Source: Motacilla alba alba (Eukaryota > Chordata > Aves > Passeriformes > Motacillidae). Taken from it: a stretch of 64,000 bases of DNA. Shown one piece after another: positions 1 through 10,008 of this stretch. The stretch is taken from positions 9,405,501 through 9,469,500 of the forward strand of contig NC_052028.1 in NCBI RefSeq assembly GCF_015832195.1, read 5' to 3'. The translations under genes and the position numbers were made by a program. The notes below the pieces were generated by a model. It saw only the letters and a list, made by a program, of their open reading frames with translations. It did no database searches and was not told the origin of the DNA. The first letter of the stretch is position 1. Each line of letters starts with the position of its first letter.

Positions 1-176
1 CAGCAACACGCAGCGGCTCCTCAGCCAGCTCCGCCACGGGGACCCGGCCGCCGCGCCCTCGCTCACCGACATGACTCTGGCCAGCCTCGTGGCTGGGGTC
101 ATCTCTGTGGGCATTGGCACGCCCGTGGAACTGGTCAAGATAAGGCTACAGATGCAAACACAGCCCTACACCAAAG
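1..176 (+). CDS. SLC25A48: SLC25A48 coding exon (5' end outside window)
   Basis: The frame is open from base 2 and gives SNTQRLLSQLRHGDP near the start, then the carrier motif PVELVK. The donor is ag|gtagga, with GT at 177-178, leaving a phase-1 split codon. The methionine at 71 is internal, because homologous sequence continues upstream of it. Confidence 0.9.
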
Positions 177-1348
177 GTAGGAAGCAAGAGTTTCATCTTC
201 CTGTCTCTGCCAGTCTTTGGCTCATACACAGAGCTTTACAACCTTGGTCAAGGCTGGGCTTTCTGCTGCCTTGTGCTGCTGCAGTTGGGCTGAAAATTCC
301 CTCTTTTGCCTGAGGATGGACCCCATCCTGTTCAGCTCAAGGGAAGGGTTTTTATCAATGGCATTTCCAGACAGCTGGAATCTATAAGGAACATGAGGCA
401 GGTCTGCTCAAGACCAGAAGCTGCAGAAATTGTGAGTCCCTGAGCTGTGGGGTCCCCTGGAGATTCCAGCAGCAGCACCATGACTGCCAGCAGCAATGCC
501 AGCTCCCCATCTTCCTCTGCACACTCTCAGTCCCACATATATTTTTCCATAAACCTCTGTTATTCCACCCTTCTCTGTTCAAAAGCAGAAGTTTCCCATT
601 TACATTTAAAAACTGACTTATTTTACACAGGGTGCCAGATAAGCCCAGGTGTGAGCAGGATGGGTCAGGAGGGGACATCAGCAGGATGGCAGTGGGTGGC
701 TGTTCTCTGCCCACAAGGCAGAAGGAGCTGCTTCAGCTTTAGACAGCAGCTGAATTCCATTGCAGGCTGCCAGCATGGAGCAAACCCCACCAGAGCACAT
801 GCACAGCCAAATGGAGACATGGAGCAGCTTCAGAGCTGAACAGCTTGGATTTCAGCATTTCACCTTTCTCACAATTACAGTCATGGCATTTAACTGTGAA
901 ATGCTGGCATTTTTCTGTTGCTTTGATAAAACAAGATTATGTCCATTTTTAAAGCCTCCATGCAGCTGAGAAACATAATGCCTTTTACAAAAACAGCTTG
1001 GTCTGCATGGGAAGGGCCAGACTCTGGAGATGTTAAGGCTTTCAGAGATGTGACCTGACATAAGTTGAAGTTAAAAATCCATGAAACTTGGGAACATTGC
1101 CTTAAACTTATTTGAAGTCTCACTGGGCACATACCTATTGGGAGGTATGCCAAGCGTCTAAGAAAATCTGTCTGAAGTGTCTACATGTTGACATTTCTGA
1201 AAATGGACCTAAATATTCTCTCCTAAAACATTTTCCCCATGTTATCTGCTGACCCCAGCAGAAGAAACTGGATGTCAGTGACTTCTAATCAATGGCAGTG
1301 GGCTTTGGAGAGGAGTTCTGTGGCAATATATCTATTCCAACAGTTGTA

Positions 1349-1379
<31 letters not shown>

Positions 1380-4300
1380 GTAGCAAACGTTAAACTAAAT
1401 TCTACAGTTCCTGGATCTCCTGTGTACCGAGGCCCAATTCACTGCTTAAGGACAATCCTACAGAAAGAGGGGATACCAGGAATATACCGAGGCAACGTAG
1501 CAATGCTCCTGAGGGATGTTCCCGGGTACTGCGCCTATTTCATCCCGTACGCAATGTTCTGTGACTGGATAACTCCTCATGGAAGCATTTCTCCTCATCC
1601 CTTCTCCATCTGGGTGGCCGGGGGTGTAGCAGGTAAGCACCTTTACTTCCTCACAGCACTGGCAAAACAAGAACAGGAAGGTTCTCAGGGCAGATTACAA
1701 GGGTGACTCAAGGGCCACTGCATCCTCCTGAGCACCGGCAGAGGACATGGGACTGAACCTTCCTTCCCCAGGGCTGGGTTCCCTGGCACCACTGCTGCAC
1801 TTTATGACTTGACAAACTTTATGGAAGTCGTGTTATCAGACCTTCCTTGGGCTCATTGTCAGTGAAGAGGAGAACAGACAGTGCCCTCACCTCCCTGTAT
1901 GCCTCAGGGCAGCCTGCCAATCACATTGCCAGGAATATGTGGTAGCCAAGATGCCTCCAGAAGAGGACTTCAACCTGTTGGCTGCCCACCAGGAGGGTGT
2001 GCACCTACCCACACCTAGCAGAAGTTCAGTTGACTGTTACTGATCTTCTTCTTCTTCTTCTTCTTCTTCTTCTTCTTCTTCTTCTTCTTCTTCTTCTTCT
2101 TCTTCTTCTTCTTCTTCTTCTTTTTCTTCTTCTTCTTCTTTCTTCTTCTTCCTCTTCTTGTTCTTCCTCTTCTTTTTCTTGTTTTTTCCATATGTATCCT
2201 TGCCAGTAAAACTGGCATGTGTCCCCCAGCATGTGAAAGGTCACCCCTACTCCCACTCCCCACTTCTTGGCCATTTCTAAATTGCAGATCCATAAAGACA
2301 AGTCAATCCTTCGCTCAGGTAATGATAACAAAATTCCTTCTCCATTTCTCCTCAAATAAAGAGGCTCCTGCTGCCTCTGGATAGCTTTTCTAGTGTCCCC
2401 CAACACTCACGTAGGTCCAGACAAACTCTTGTCTGTCCAGCTGGGCCATGGATTGCAGTCATGTACTGATCTTTCCAGAGGCAAAGCATCCCACTCAGCT
2501 GCAGGCTGACCAATGGAAGCAGGCATTTCTTTAAAGGAATGACGGGGTATCTCACTGTGTGGAGCCTAATCCTGGCAGCCTGAGATGCACCCGTTATTTA
2601 TATCCTCAGCTCACACTTTGCTTTACAGTGGAATTATCAGAAGACTCAGTTTTTTTTCTGAAATCGTCCCAAGCAGCAGCTCAGGCTCTTCCCATGGCAT
2701 GTCCATGTTCCACCAGAAGCACAGCAGAAGATGTATTTGCACCTGGAGAAGCCCCTCTTGGGTTGCCTGCATCTGATCAGCAGCATAACCTCCAAAATCT
2801 GAACACTTCTTCCAGAAACAGGGAACTTTCTCCCAGAAATACTGTTCCTGTGCCTGGGCAGGGTGAATGCCCTGAATGAAAATCCCATGAGTATGATGTG
2901 ATAGACATGAATTTCTGAGTTCACTGACCTGCTGGCAAGGAAGTATAGAGAAGAAATTATTCAAATACTTCTGCATTTTTCCAGGAGCCGTTTCCTGGGC
3001 AGTATGTACTCCAGTGGATGTTGTGAAAAGTCGAATTCAGGCAGATGGAGTTTATTCAAACCAGTACAAAGGGACCCTTGACTGCATCTTGCAGAGCTAC
3101 CAGAACGAGGGCTTAAAAGTAAGTGACATTTGAAGTTAAATCTGGTTATTAGGTATTTAATTGTCAATTGGAAAATACAGTGACTGTTTAAAACCTATCT
3201 GCAGTGTTGAGAGACAGCTAAAGCCAGTTAGTGCTAAATTATTATTATGGCAGTAGGTAATTATTGTGTAGATTCCTTCTAAATCAAAATAGTGACAGTA
3301 ATAATACATGTTACATAATGAAGAAATGAATGACTGGGGGGGTCACACACTGCTGGTGTAATTAACTTCAAACAACATTTCATGTTAGTGCACTTAATCA
3401 TGGATATAATTTGACTTATCATAAATCAGAGGTAGAAAGTCTTACCTCTGTGATTCTTCTGCAAAATGCAGAGGTCAAATGTTTCCCATTGACTTTGGTG
3501 TCAATAAACTGATTCCAGTGGGACTGTCCTGGCATTCTCCGGGTGTGTCTGGTCACCTTGGGCAATGCTTTGGTGGAACTAATGCTGCTTTTGCACTGCT
3601 TGTCCTCATTTTGCAGCAAGATAGAGTTGAATGTCAGCGTTCTTATATCAGAATTGCTTTCGTTTCAAATGTGAAGAAGGGCTGCGTGCCAAACAACTTA
3701 TCTCCCTTTTCTGACTTTGTCTGTTAGTGTAATAAAAGATACTTGTTCTACCTGCAAACTTTGCCTCAGTTAAATATGAATGGCAGAGAATAAAGGTTTG
3801 CAGCTTTATTGTGTTGCCAAGGCATGGTTCTGGAAGTAACGCCTTCTGATATTGAAATAAATCTGTATTTATCATTGGAACAGCATGTGGTCTCTTAGCT
3901 CCAAAGCATTAATTTTCACATTCTGAGAGAAATGTAACAAGTTACAAACAGGAAAATAACCTGCAAAATCACAAGTCAGTGTGATTTCAGTATTTGCCAA
4001 CATGCCACTATTATGCCAGCTGTCTCAGGAGCCTGTGGTCTGGTTCAGCTTTTGCCACTGGGTGAAGAAAGTCACACTCATGTGAAGCACAAGCGCCTGG
4101 AGAGATGCTGAGGACTGTGCTTGGACAGTCAGATGGGGAAGAGGGTGCCCAGGCTCTACGGTACCTGCTTTGTGCATTCCACGTGTGTGCTCTTTCACAG
4201 CAGGGTGGCTGAAATGGGAATTTCCATGGGTTTTCCTTTCTCATCCTCATCCTCTGCCTTCCTTGTCCTGCCTGAACTAACAACTAGAAGAGTTTTCTGG

Positions 4301-5568
4301 TAGAATTCTGTAATTCTTGTGGTTTTTCTGCCATCCCATCTGGCACCTGCCCCAAAGCTGTCAGTAGGATTGAGTAATCAGTTGACAGCAAGACTGGATC
4401 CTGCTCTCATAAGGAAAATCTTTTTAAATGTTGGGAGACTCACAAGTGACAAACGGCAAACCCAGGGCTAGATGTTTTCATTCTGGGACAAAGGAACAGC
4501 ATTCTCAGTGCTGGCAATAACTGCCTGATGTACACAAAGAAACCCAATTGTACCCTTGTCTTTCTCCACAGCCAGGTGTGTTCACTCAGATAAGAAAAAT
4601 TTATGCCTCGGGGCTTCTCATCCTAAACCTTCATTATTATTTAACTTGGATCTCTCGTGTTACTTTATGGATAATGCAAAAACATTCCATTTCCTCCCAG
4701 AAACTTCTCTTTCCTAGCAAAATAAAACATCCCAATAAATCAAATAATATCCTAAATGTCCCAATCCTGCAATTGCAATTGCAAGCTTTCTCTAAAATAC
4801 GTGAACACATTTTGATTCTGTCTCAAACAAGTCAGCACTATGCTTAGGATTTATTGGGCACAAGATATGATGATGTTTAGTAGAGTTCAATAATTTCAAG
4901 GGGAAAATAGGTTATATGCTTAAATCTAAGGGCTTCTGATCTTGGGGCCAAGATTTCTTCATGGTTTTTTACAGTAGCTGTGGGAACTTAGCTGTTATAA
5001 AGTCTGGAAAGGGGTTTGGTTCCTGATGTTCCTTTTGACATCTATTCTGAACTTGTGTTATTTAGATTAGTGGCTTGTGGTGATGAGCCTTGGTGGTTAA
5101 TGGAGTGATTTTGTGAGAAATCAGCAAAGGTTTAAGCCAGCACAGATCCCTCCTGGAACCATCATATTGTGAGCAGACTCACTCCAAAGTAAACAGTTTG
5201 TGCACACTCTCAGACACACCAGGGTGTGGTGTTTGTAGCGAGGAGCACAATGATGCCAAACCTGTGACTTCTGCCACTGTGCTCCCCTTCCCCTCAGCCA
5301 AGACCAGCAGTGGGAGCACATCTTTCAAGCAAACCCAAAAGATTTGGTCTTTCAGAATCCTACCATGACTTCATTCAATGTTTTCTTTCTCTTCTCAAAA
5401 TAGTCCATGTATTCCTCTGCTCTAACCTTGCTCCATTCCCGACAGGTCTTTTTTAGGGGCCTCCTGGTCAATACAATAAGAGGATTCCCATCGAGTGCAG
5501 CCATGTTTCTTGGCTATGAACTGTCTCTCAAAGCAATGAAAAGATGCCAAACTGAGACCAATCCCTAA
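1..5568 (+). CDS. SLC25A48: SLC25A48, mitochondrial carrier (5' partial, last four coding exons)
   Basis: The CDS is join(<1..176, 1384..1632, 2985..3118, 5446..5568), read from base 2 of the window. All three introns are GT-AG and the frame runs through to TAA at 5566-5568. The protein belongs to the mitochondrial carrier family (SLC25): it shows carrier signatures PVELVK (exon at 1-176) and PVDVVK (exon at 2985-3118), a DVPGYCAYFIPY segment after the matrix helix of the second repeat, and FLGYEL near the C-terminus. It matches what I know of vertebrate SLC25A48 almost throughout. Mammalian SLC25A48 is an inner-membrane protein recently reported to carry choline into mitochondria; I infer the same role here. 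The N-terminal part of repeat 1 lies upstream of the window. There are no stops or frameshifts, so the gene looks functional. Confidence 0.93.
177..1383 (+). other. SLC25A48 intron
   Basis: GT-AG intron of about 1.2 kb. Apart from the T-run at its 3' end I see no repeat or conserved element in it; the short open frames inside do not resemble any protein. Confidence 0.85.
1351..1379 (+). repeat. Poly(T) run forming the acceptor polypyrimidine tract
   Basis: An uninterrupted run of about 29 T, followed by gtag and the exon. It serves as the pyrimidine tract of the acceptor at 1382-1383 and is likely to vary in length between individuals. Confidence 0.9.
1384..1632 (+). CDS. SLC25A48: SLC25A48 coding exon
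   Basis: A 249-bp exon, phase 1 in and phase 1 out, bounded by TAG and GTAAGC. It encodes the end of carrier repeat 1 and most of repeat 2, including IYRGNVAMLLRDVPGY and WVAGGVAG. Confidence 0.93.
1633..2984 (+). other. SLC25A48 intron
   Basis: GT-AG intron of about 1.35 kb that contains the TTC/GAA microsatellite. Nothing else is recognisable. Confidence 0.85.
2045..2188 (+). repeat. (CTT)n/(GAA)n microsatellite
   Basis: About 25 uninterrupted CTT units (2045-2121) followed by an interrupted pyrimidine-only tail. The minus strand is pure purine (GAA/GGA). This polypurine-polypyrimidine tract gives long artefactual open frames of poly-Leu/Ser and poly-Lys/Arg. Confidence 0.97.
2985..3118 (+). 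CDS. SLC25A48: SLC25A48 coding exon
   Basis: A 134-bp exon, phase 1 in and phase 0 out, bounded by TTCCAG and GTAAGT. It encodes AVSWAVCTPVDVVKSRIQAD, which is the start of carrier repeat 3 with its PxDxxK signature, and ends in NEGLK. Confidence 0.94.
3119..5445 (+). other. SLC25A48 intron
   Basis: GT-AG intron of 2.3 kb. No repeats or open frames that look coding. Confidence 0.85.
5446..5568 (+). CDS. SLC25A48: SLC25A48 last coding exon
   Basis: Forty codons plus TAA after an acceptor at CGACAG. It encodes VFFRGLLVNTIRGFPSSAAM and FLGYELSLKAMK, the final helix of carrier repeat 3. The stop is at 5566-5568. Confidence 0.94.
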   Translation, partial: VFFRGLLVNTIRGFPSSAAMFLGYELSLKAMKRCQTETNP

Positions 5569-5837
5569 CTTCCAGGTCAGCACATAAAGACCCTCTAGCT
5601 TTATTAAAATTACAGAATTAATCTTTGAATCAAACAGAGTTGCAATTGTATAGATTCTCTGAAAGTCGCACAAATTTCATGGGTATCTACACCTGAATAG
5701 CCAAACACAATTTGGGTCTGTGGGATTCAGAGCAGACTGCAAATGTGCCAAGGGATTTTAGTTTCAGTCCACGTCTCCTGGAGCTTCATTGTAATCTGTT
5801 CTGATTGTTCTGATTGTTTTAATTAATATCAATCAGA

Positions 5838-5843
5838 AATAAA
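5838..5843 (+). terminator. Probable SLC25A48 polyadenylation signal
   Basis: The first AATAAA after the stop codon, about 270 bases downstream. This would give a short 3' UTR. No transcript evidence is available, so other sites are possible. Confidence 0.55.
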
Positions 5844-8796
5844 AATTTGAAAGGCGATTATTCTCTAATATTTTATAAGTTTTGAAATATCATTTTTACT
5901 GTAGTCCCTGCAAAGTATTCTTTCCTCACTTGTTCTCAAAGATATGAAATTAAGCTCTTTCAAAGTGCTTTGACTATCATGTCACTGTTTCACTCCTTCC
6001 CTCAGTAACTTGGAGTTGCATAAAGGAGCAGCATTAAAAATATCTGATTAAAGAAACTTTTTTAGCAGCTAGATACTCAAGGTTTTTCTTGGCTATCTTT
6101 GCTGTTTTCTGCAGTACTTCATAAATCTCCTTCTTTCTAATTTCAAAAGTGTTGCCAAGAAGACCAGAGAGTCTCCTGCCTTCCTGAGCCAGATCAGCAG
6201 TGTGGTGTTGGTGAGGGCTCAGCTGCTCTGACCGAAGACCCCCCTCCTGCACCTACAGCAACTGCTGTGGACACGTGGTCCATGGAGCACTCCGAAAATC
6301 ACACCAGCTCAATCAAACCCAAAGGCTATTTCATTATCAAATCTTTCACTGTTGACTAAGAGCACCTTAGTAATTCTGGTGGTGGTGGTGGGCTTCTTCA
6401 CCAATGGCTATTTTTTGTATTGAACCTGGAAGAGAACTTCCCTTTCCCAAGAGATGTACCCAAACCCAGCCCACCTCAAATCACCAAGGGAGTGTCTTTT
6501 GTACAGCACGGCATTGTAACACTCGTCTTCTTTGGTGAACAAGGAAAGGAGGAAATGCAGTGGGTACACAGGTGCTTTTTCTGGCTCCCACCAAATCCTA
6601 GCTTGCCTTCAGGATTTGGTGAAATCAAAGAAGTGGGTGACTCCTCCCTACAAACACGTGTGCTCTACAACAGTTTGGCACAATTTAACACATTATCATG
6701 AAAAATGTAAAGGCTTTAACAACTTCAGCCTGTTATCCAAGGTATAAATTAAACTGGGAAACAGGAAGATGTTAAATTCAGAGACTAAGCTGCTTTTTTT
6801 TATACAGAAAAAAATAAACCAAGTTTGCATTTCAAATAGAAGGCTGCCTATTAATTTACACAGCCTGCCTGGTGCAGCCCTCCAGGGACTGGCTTGAGGT
6901 ATCTCATTAGACCCTCTAAGCTCCCTGACATGACTTGCCAGCTGCCAAAACCTGCAGACATCACTTTGTAGCCGTGAGCAGACCATCACCAAAGGAAGTC
7001 TCTTTAGGACACAGCATACTTGAGACCTCCAGCTCTTTGCTGGAATCCCACTGAGACCACTGGGGCAGGCCCAGTCTCTCTTTGGTCTACCTCAGCATCT
7101 CAATTATTCCAAGATCATTTACATCATTATTTTTTCTCTTTATGATGTTAAATATCCTTAGGATTTATTTTCTAAGCATGGAGCTTTTGATGCCAAAGCC
7201 CAAGAAGAACCAGCTTTGCTGTGACAAGAGGACTCTGGTGGCACTGGCAGGAGAGGCCAAGGGGGCTCACATGCAGAGGGACACATGACATGGGGGAATA
7301 ATCCAGGACAACACCTCATCTGGGAAATATTCTAGAGGAAGAGCTCTTCCTGTGGAGAAGAGCTCTGGGGGAAAAGCCCAGTGCAGTTTCAGCAGATGCC
7401 TTCAAAACAAGCTTTCAGAGGACAATGTGGAGCAGATGTCCAGCTTTCCTCCATAAAATGAGGGGTAGGAAAGAGAAACTCCTATGTCTTCTTCCCTGGA
7501 TGAATAGGGGAATTGGTCATAACACTTGAAGATCACAGCAGGAAGTGCCTAAAACTTTGGGTCTTGAGCAGTACTGGGAAATGGGGTCGCCTTCTTTGGG
7601 CTCCTCATCACCGGGGCCCAGATTAAAAACAGAAGTATGGGTGCTTCCAGAACTGGCCTTAAAATGGGGAAGAAACAGATAAAGCTGGTGTTGCTTTATC
7701 TCAAAAGGCTCACAGTGCCTTTGACCTTCTTTAAGATACATGGAACAGTTTTTAATAAACAATATGGAAAAAATTGATGATCCTTCACACAAGTATTTGT
7801 TGCTGGCTGCATTTAAGGATTCATCCCTTTCATGTTGCCTATTTTGCTGCATGTAAAACATGGTTTTTAGATGAATAATATCATGTGTCTCCAGGGATAA
7901 TACTTGGGCAGACTGTTTTTTAATGCAAATAAATGGTGTGTTCATCTGCCTGCATAATGTAAAATGGATCATGAATGAATTAAACTGATGAGTTCACAAC
8001 AAGCTGTGTATCTGCATGATCCTGCCCTCATGGTGCCCAGGTTTGATTCATTCAGTGCTCTCTGGGTGTAAAGCCCTGAGACCCATGCTGGAGTTGCATG
8101 GTGATATTTCATGGTATTATTCATCCAATTAAAGAAATTTTGAGACTGGAGCCCAGGACTTGTCTGGACAAATCTCTCGTGTAGCACACACCTGGCAGAA
8201 GCAGCTGTCAGGGACAGCCGTGGGTATCTTGGTGTGGAAAGGGAGCAGAGGGCAGAAAGTTACTCTAAATAATATAAATATATATGATGTAAATATATAT
8301 AACATAAATAGAAAATCATGAAGATCAAGTGGGAAGTGAATATAAAGCTTTGGCCACTTGATGGCATCCTCATCCCTGGCAGGGCATGTGTTGCTCGCTG
8401 GAGCTGCCAGGCAACCCCTCTGTGTCTTGTCCATTCTGCTGCCCAACCAGCACACATTCCCTTCCCCATGGACAGCCCCACACTGCACAGCCTCTGGATG
8501 ACTTTGGGTGACCCTGCCCTGCCAAAGGCTGCCCTGGTCTGGCAGCAGTGGAGACAAGCCCTGGACACACTGGTTAATCAGTGCATCACACCATTAGTGT
8601 TCACAGACAAACCACAAAAGAGGCAAAGCAACTCCAGGCTAGAGCACAAGGGTTTCAAGGGTGACAGCAGCACAGGCCACTGTGAAGGAGGTTCAGCTGC
8701 CTCTGGGCCACTGTTGGTGACCAAAAATACCTTAGGGTTGGGACAAGCAGCTTTTGAAGCACAGCACTCTGTGATACCCTTCGCTGTGACCGATGA

Positions 8797-8935
8797 CACC
8801 CCTGGGAAGTGCTCAAGGCCAGGTTGGACAGGGCCCTGGTTCAGTGCAAGGTGTCCCTGCCCATGGTGAGTGGGCTGGAAGGAGATGAGCTTTAAGGTCC
8901 TTTCCAACCCAAACCCTTCTATGGGTCTATGATCC
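8797..8935 (+). mobile_element. CR1 LINE 3'-end fragment
   Basis: Contains the avian CR1 3' consensus: a 'gccaggttggacagggc' core, 'ggtgtccctgcccatgg', then 'aaggtcctttccaaccc' and a 'ctatgggtctatgat' terminal repeat. The strand is given by the 3' tail. Confidence 0.85.
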
Positions 8936-9959
8936 CTGCACATGGAGACTGACAGACTGTTTAGTCTTGCTTTTGCTGTAGTGAGTGTGTGGCTGTGCCA
9001 CCAGTGAAAGAGAAAGAGGTCCAGTGGTGCTGGGGTCGTGTGACACCACAGGGGGCCAGGCCCGTGTCCCAAAGATGAAGGATGGCAATTAAAATTTATA
9101 CACACAGAGAATTTACATGTCTGTGTCTCGTGAATAATCTTCTGTATGATATATCAAATGCATTAATTTTTGGAAATAAAATCACTATCATTATCCATGG
9201 ACAGAAATTAGGATCTCCATAGAATTTTTCGGGGACCTGGTGATGAGAGTTTAAAACAGCTTTCCTGGGAGGCAGACAGACAGACACACAGCTGATTTAG
9301 TGGGGCACTGATTACACATGTTGGCAATTTTGTCTCTGAATTACACGAAAGAAAACCCTTGTGTCAACAGAATTCAGAATATGGACCCAGCTCCTTGTCA
9401 GTGCTCTGTCTGTACTGACCTGCCATCAGTGGCACGTTCCCCACATATGCTGGAGTGGTAGAAGCCATCTGCTTGGTAGGTTATTCAAGGTGTTTACAGA
9501 GCCCCTCATTTCTAAAATAAATGCAGTAAATCCTGAAATGGTCAAAAAATGAGAAGGGAGACCAAAAGAACGAGGGATACATACTTCTGTGTGTTTGTTG
9601 CCTGGATTATGAAAGCATATTCAGACCTGTCATCCCTCAAATAAGTCTGTGATTGCCCAACTTTCATGACTCTGGTGGCATTCCAGCTCTTACAACAGCC
9701 TGTATTACTTAATGAGATGCAGGCTGTTTTTCACACTTCATAAACTATTTAGTGATATGAAAGGAAAAAATGGTAACAGCAGCTTATTTCCTTCATTGAA
9801 AAAAACCCCAATCGAACAGGAACAAATGTCCCAGTGAAAATCCATTTTTCTAGAAAACAGCCCTGACCTGGATGAAGGCCTTTGGGGCTGGGAGAAGCAT
9901 CATGATGTCTATGGTGCATAGAAGTGGGAAGAGGCTTCCCAGCAGTTTTAGCATCTACT

Positions 9960-10008
9960 GAAACCCTGCCTGTAAAGGTCTTTTCCAACCTAAATGATTT
10001 TATGATGG
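9960..10008 (+). mobile_element. Short CR1 3' tail
   Basis: 'aggtcttttccaacctaaa' followed by 'tgattttatgatgg' is the extreme 3' end of a CR1 element. The body is missing or too diverged to see. Confidence 0.6.

Noticed and set aside
2015..2406. Long Lys/Arg-rich and Leu/Ser-rich open frames on both strands
   Set aside because: They are translations of the CTT/GAA microsatellite and its flanks.
8318..9105. Frames of 175-183 codons on both strands
   Set aside because: They overlap the CR1 fragment at 8797-8935, lack family similarity and have no splice-site support.
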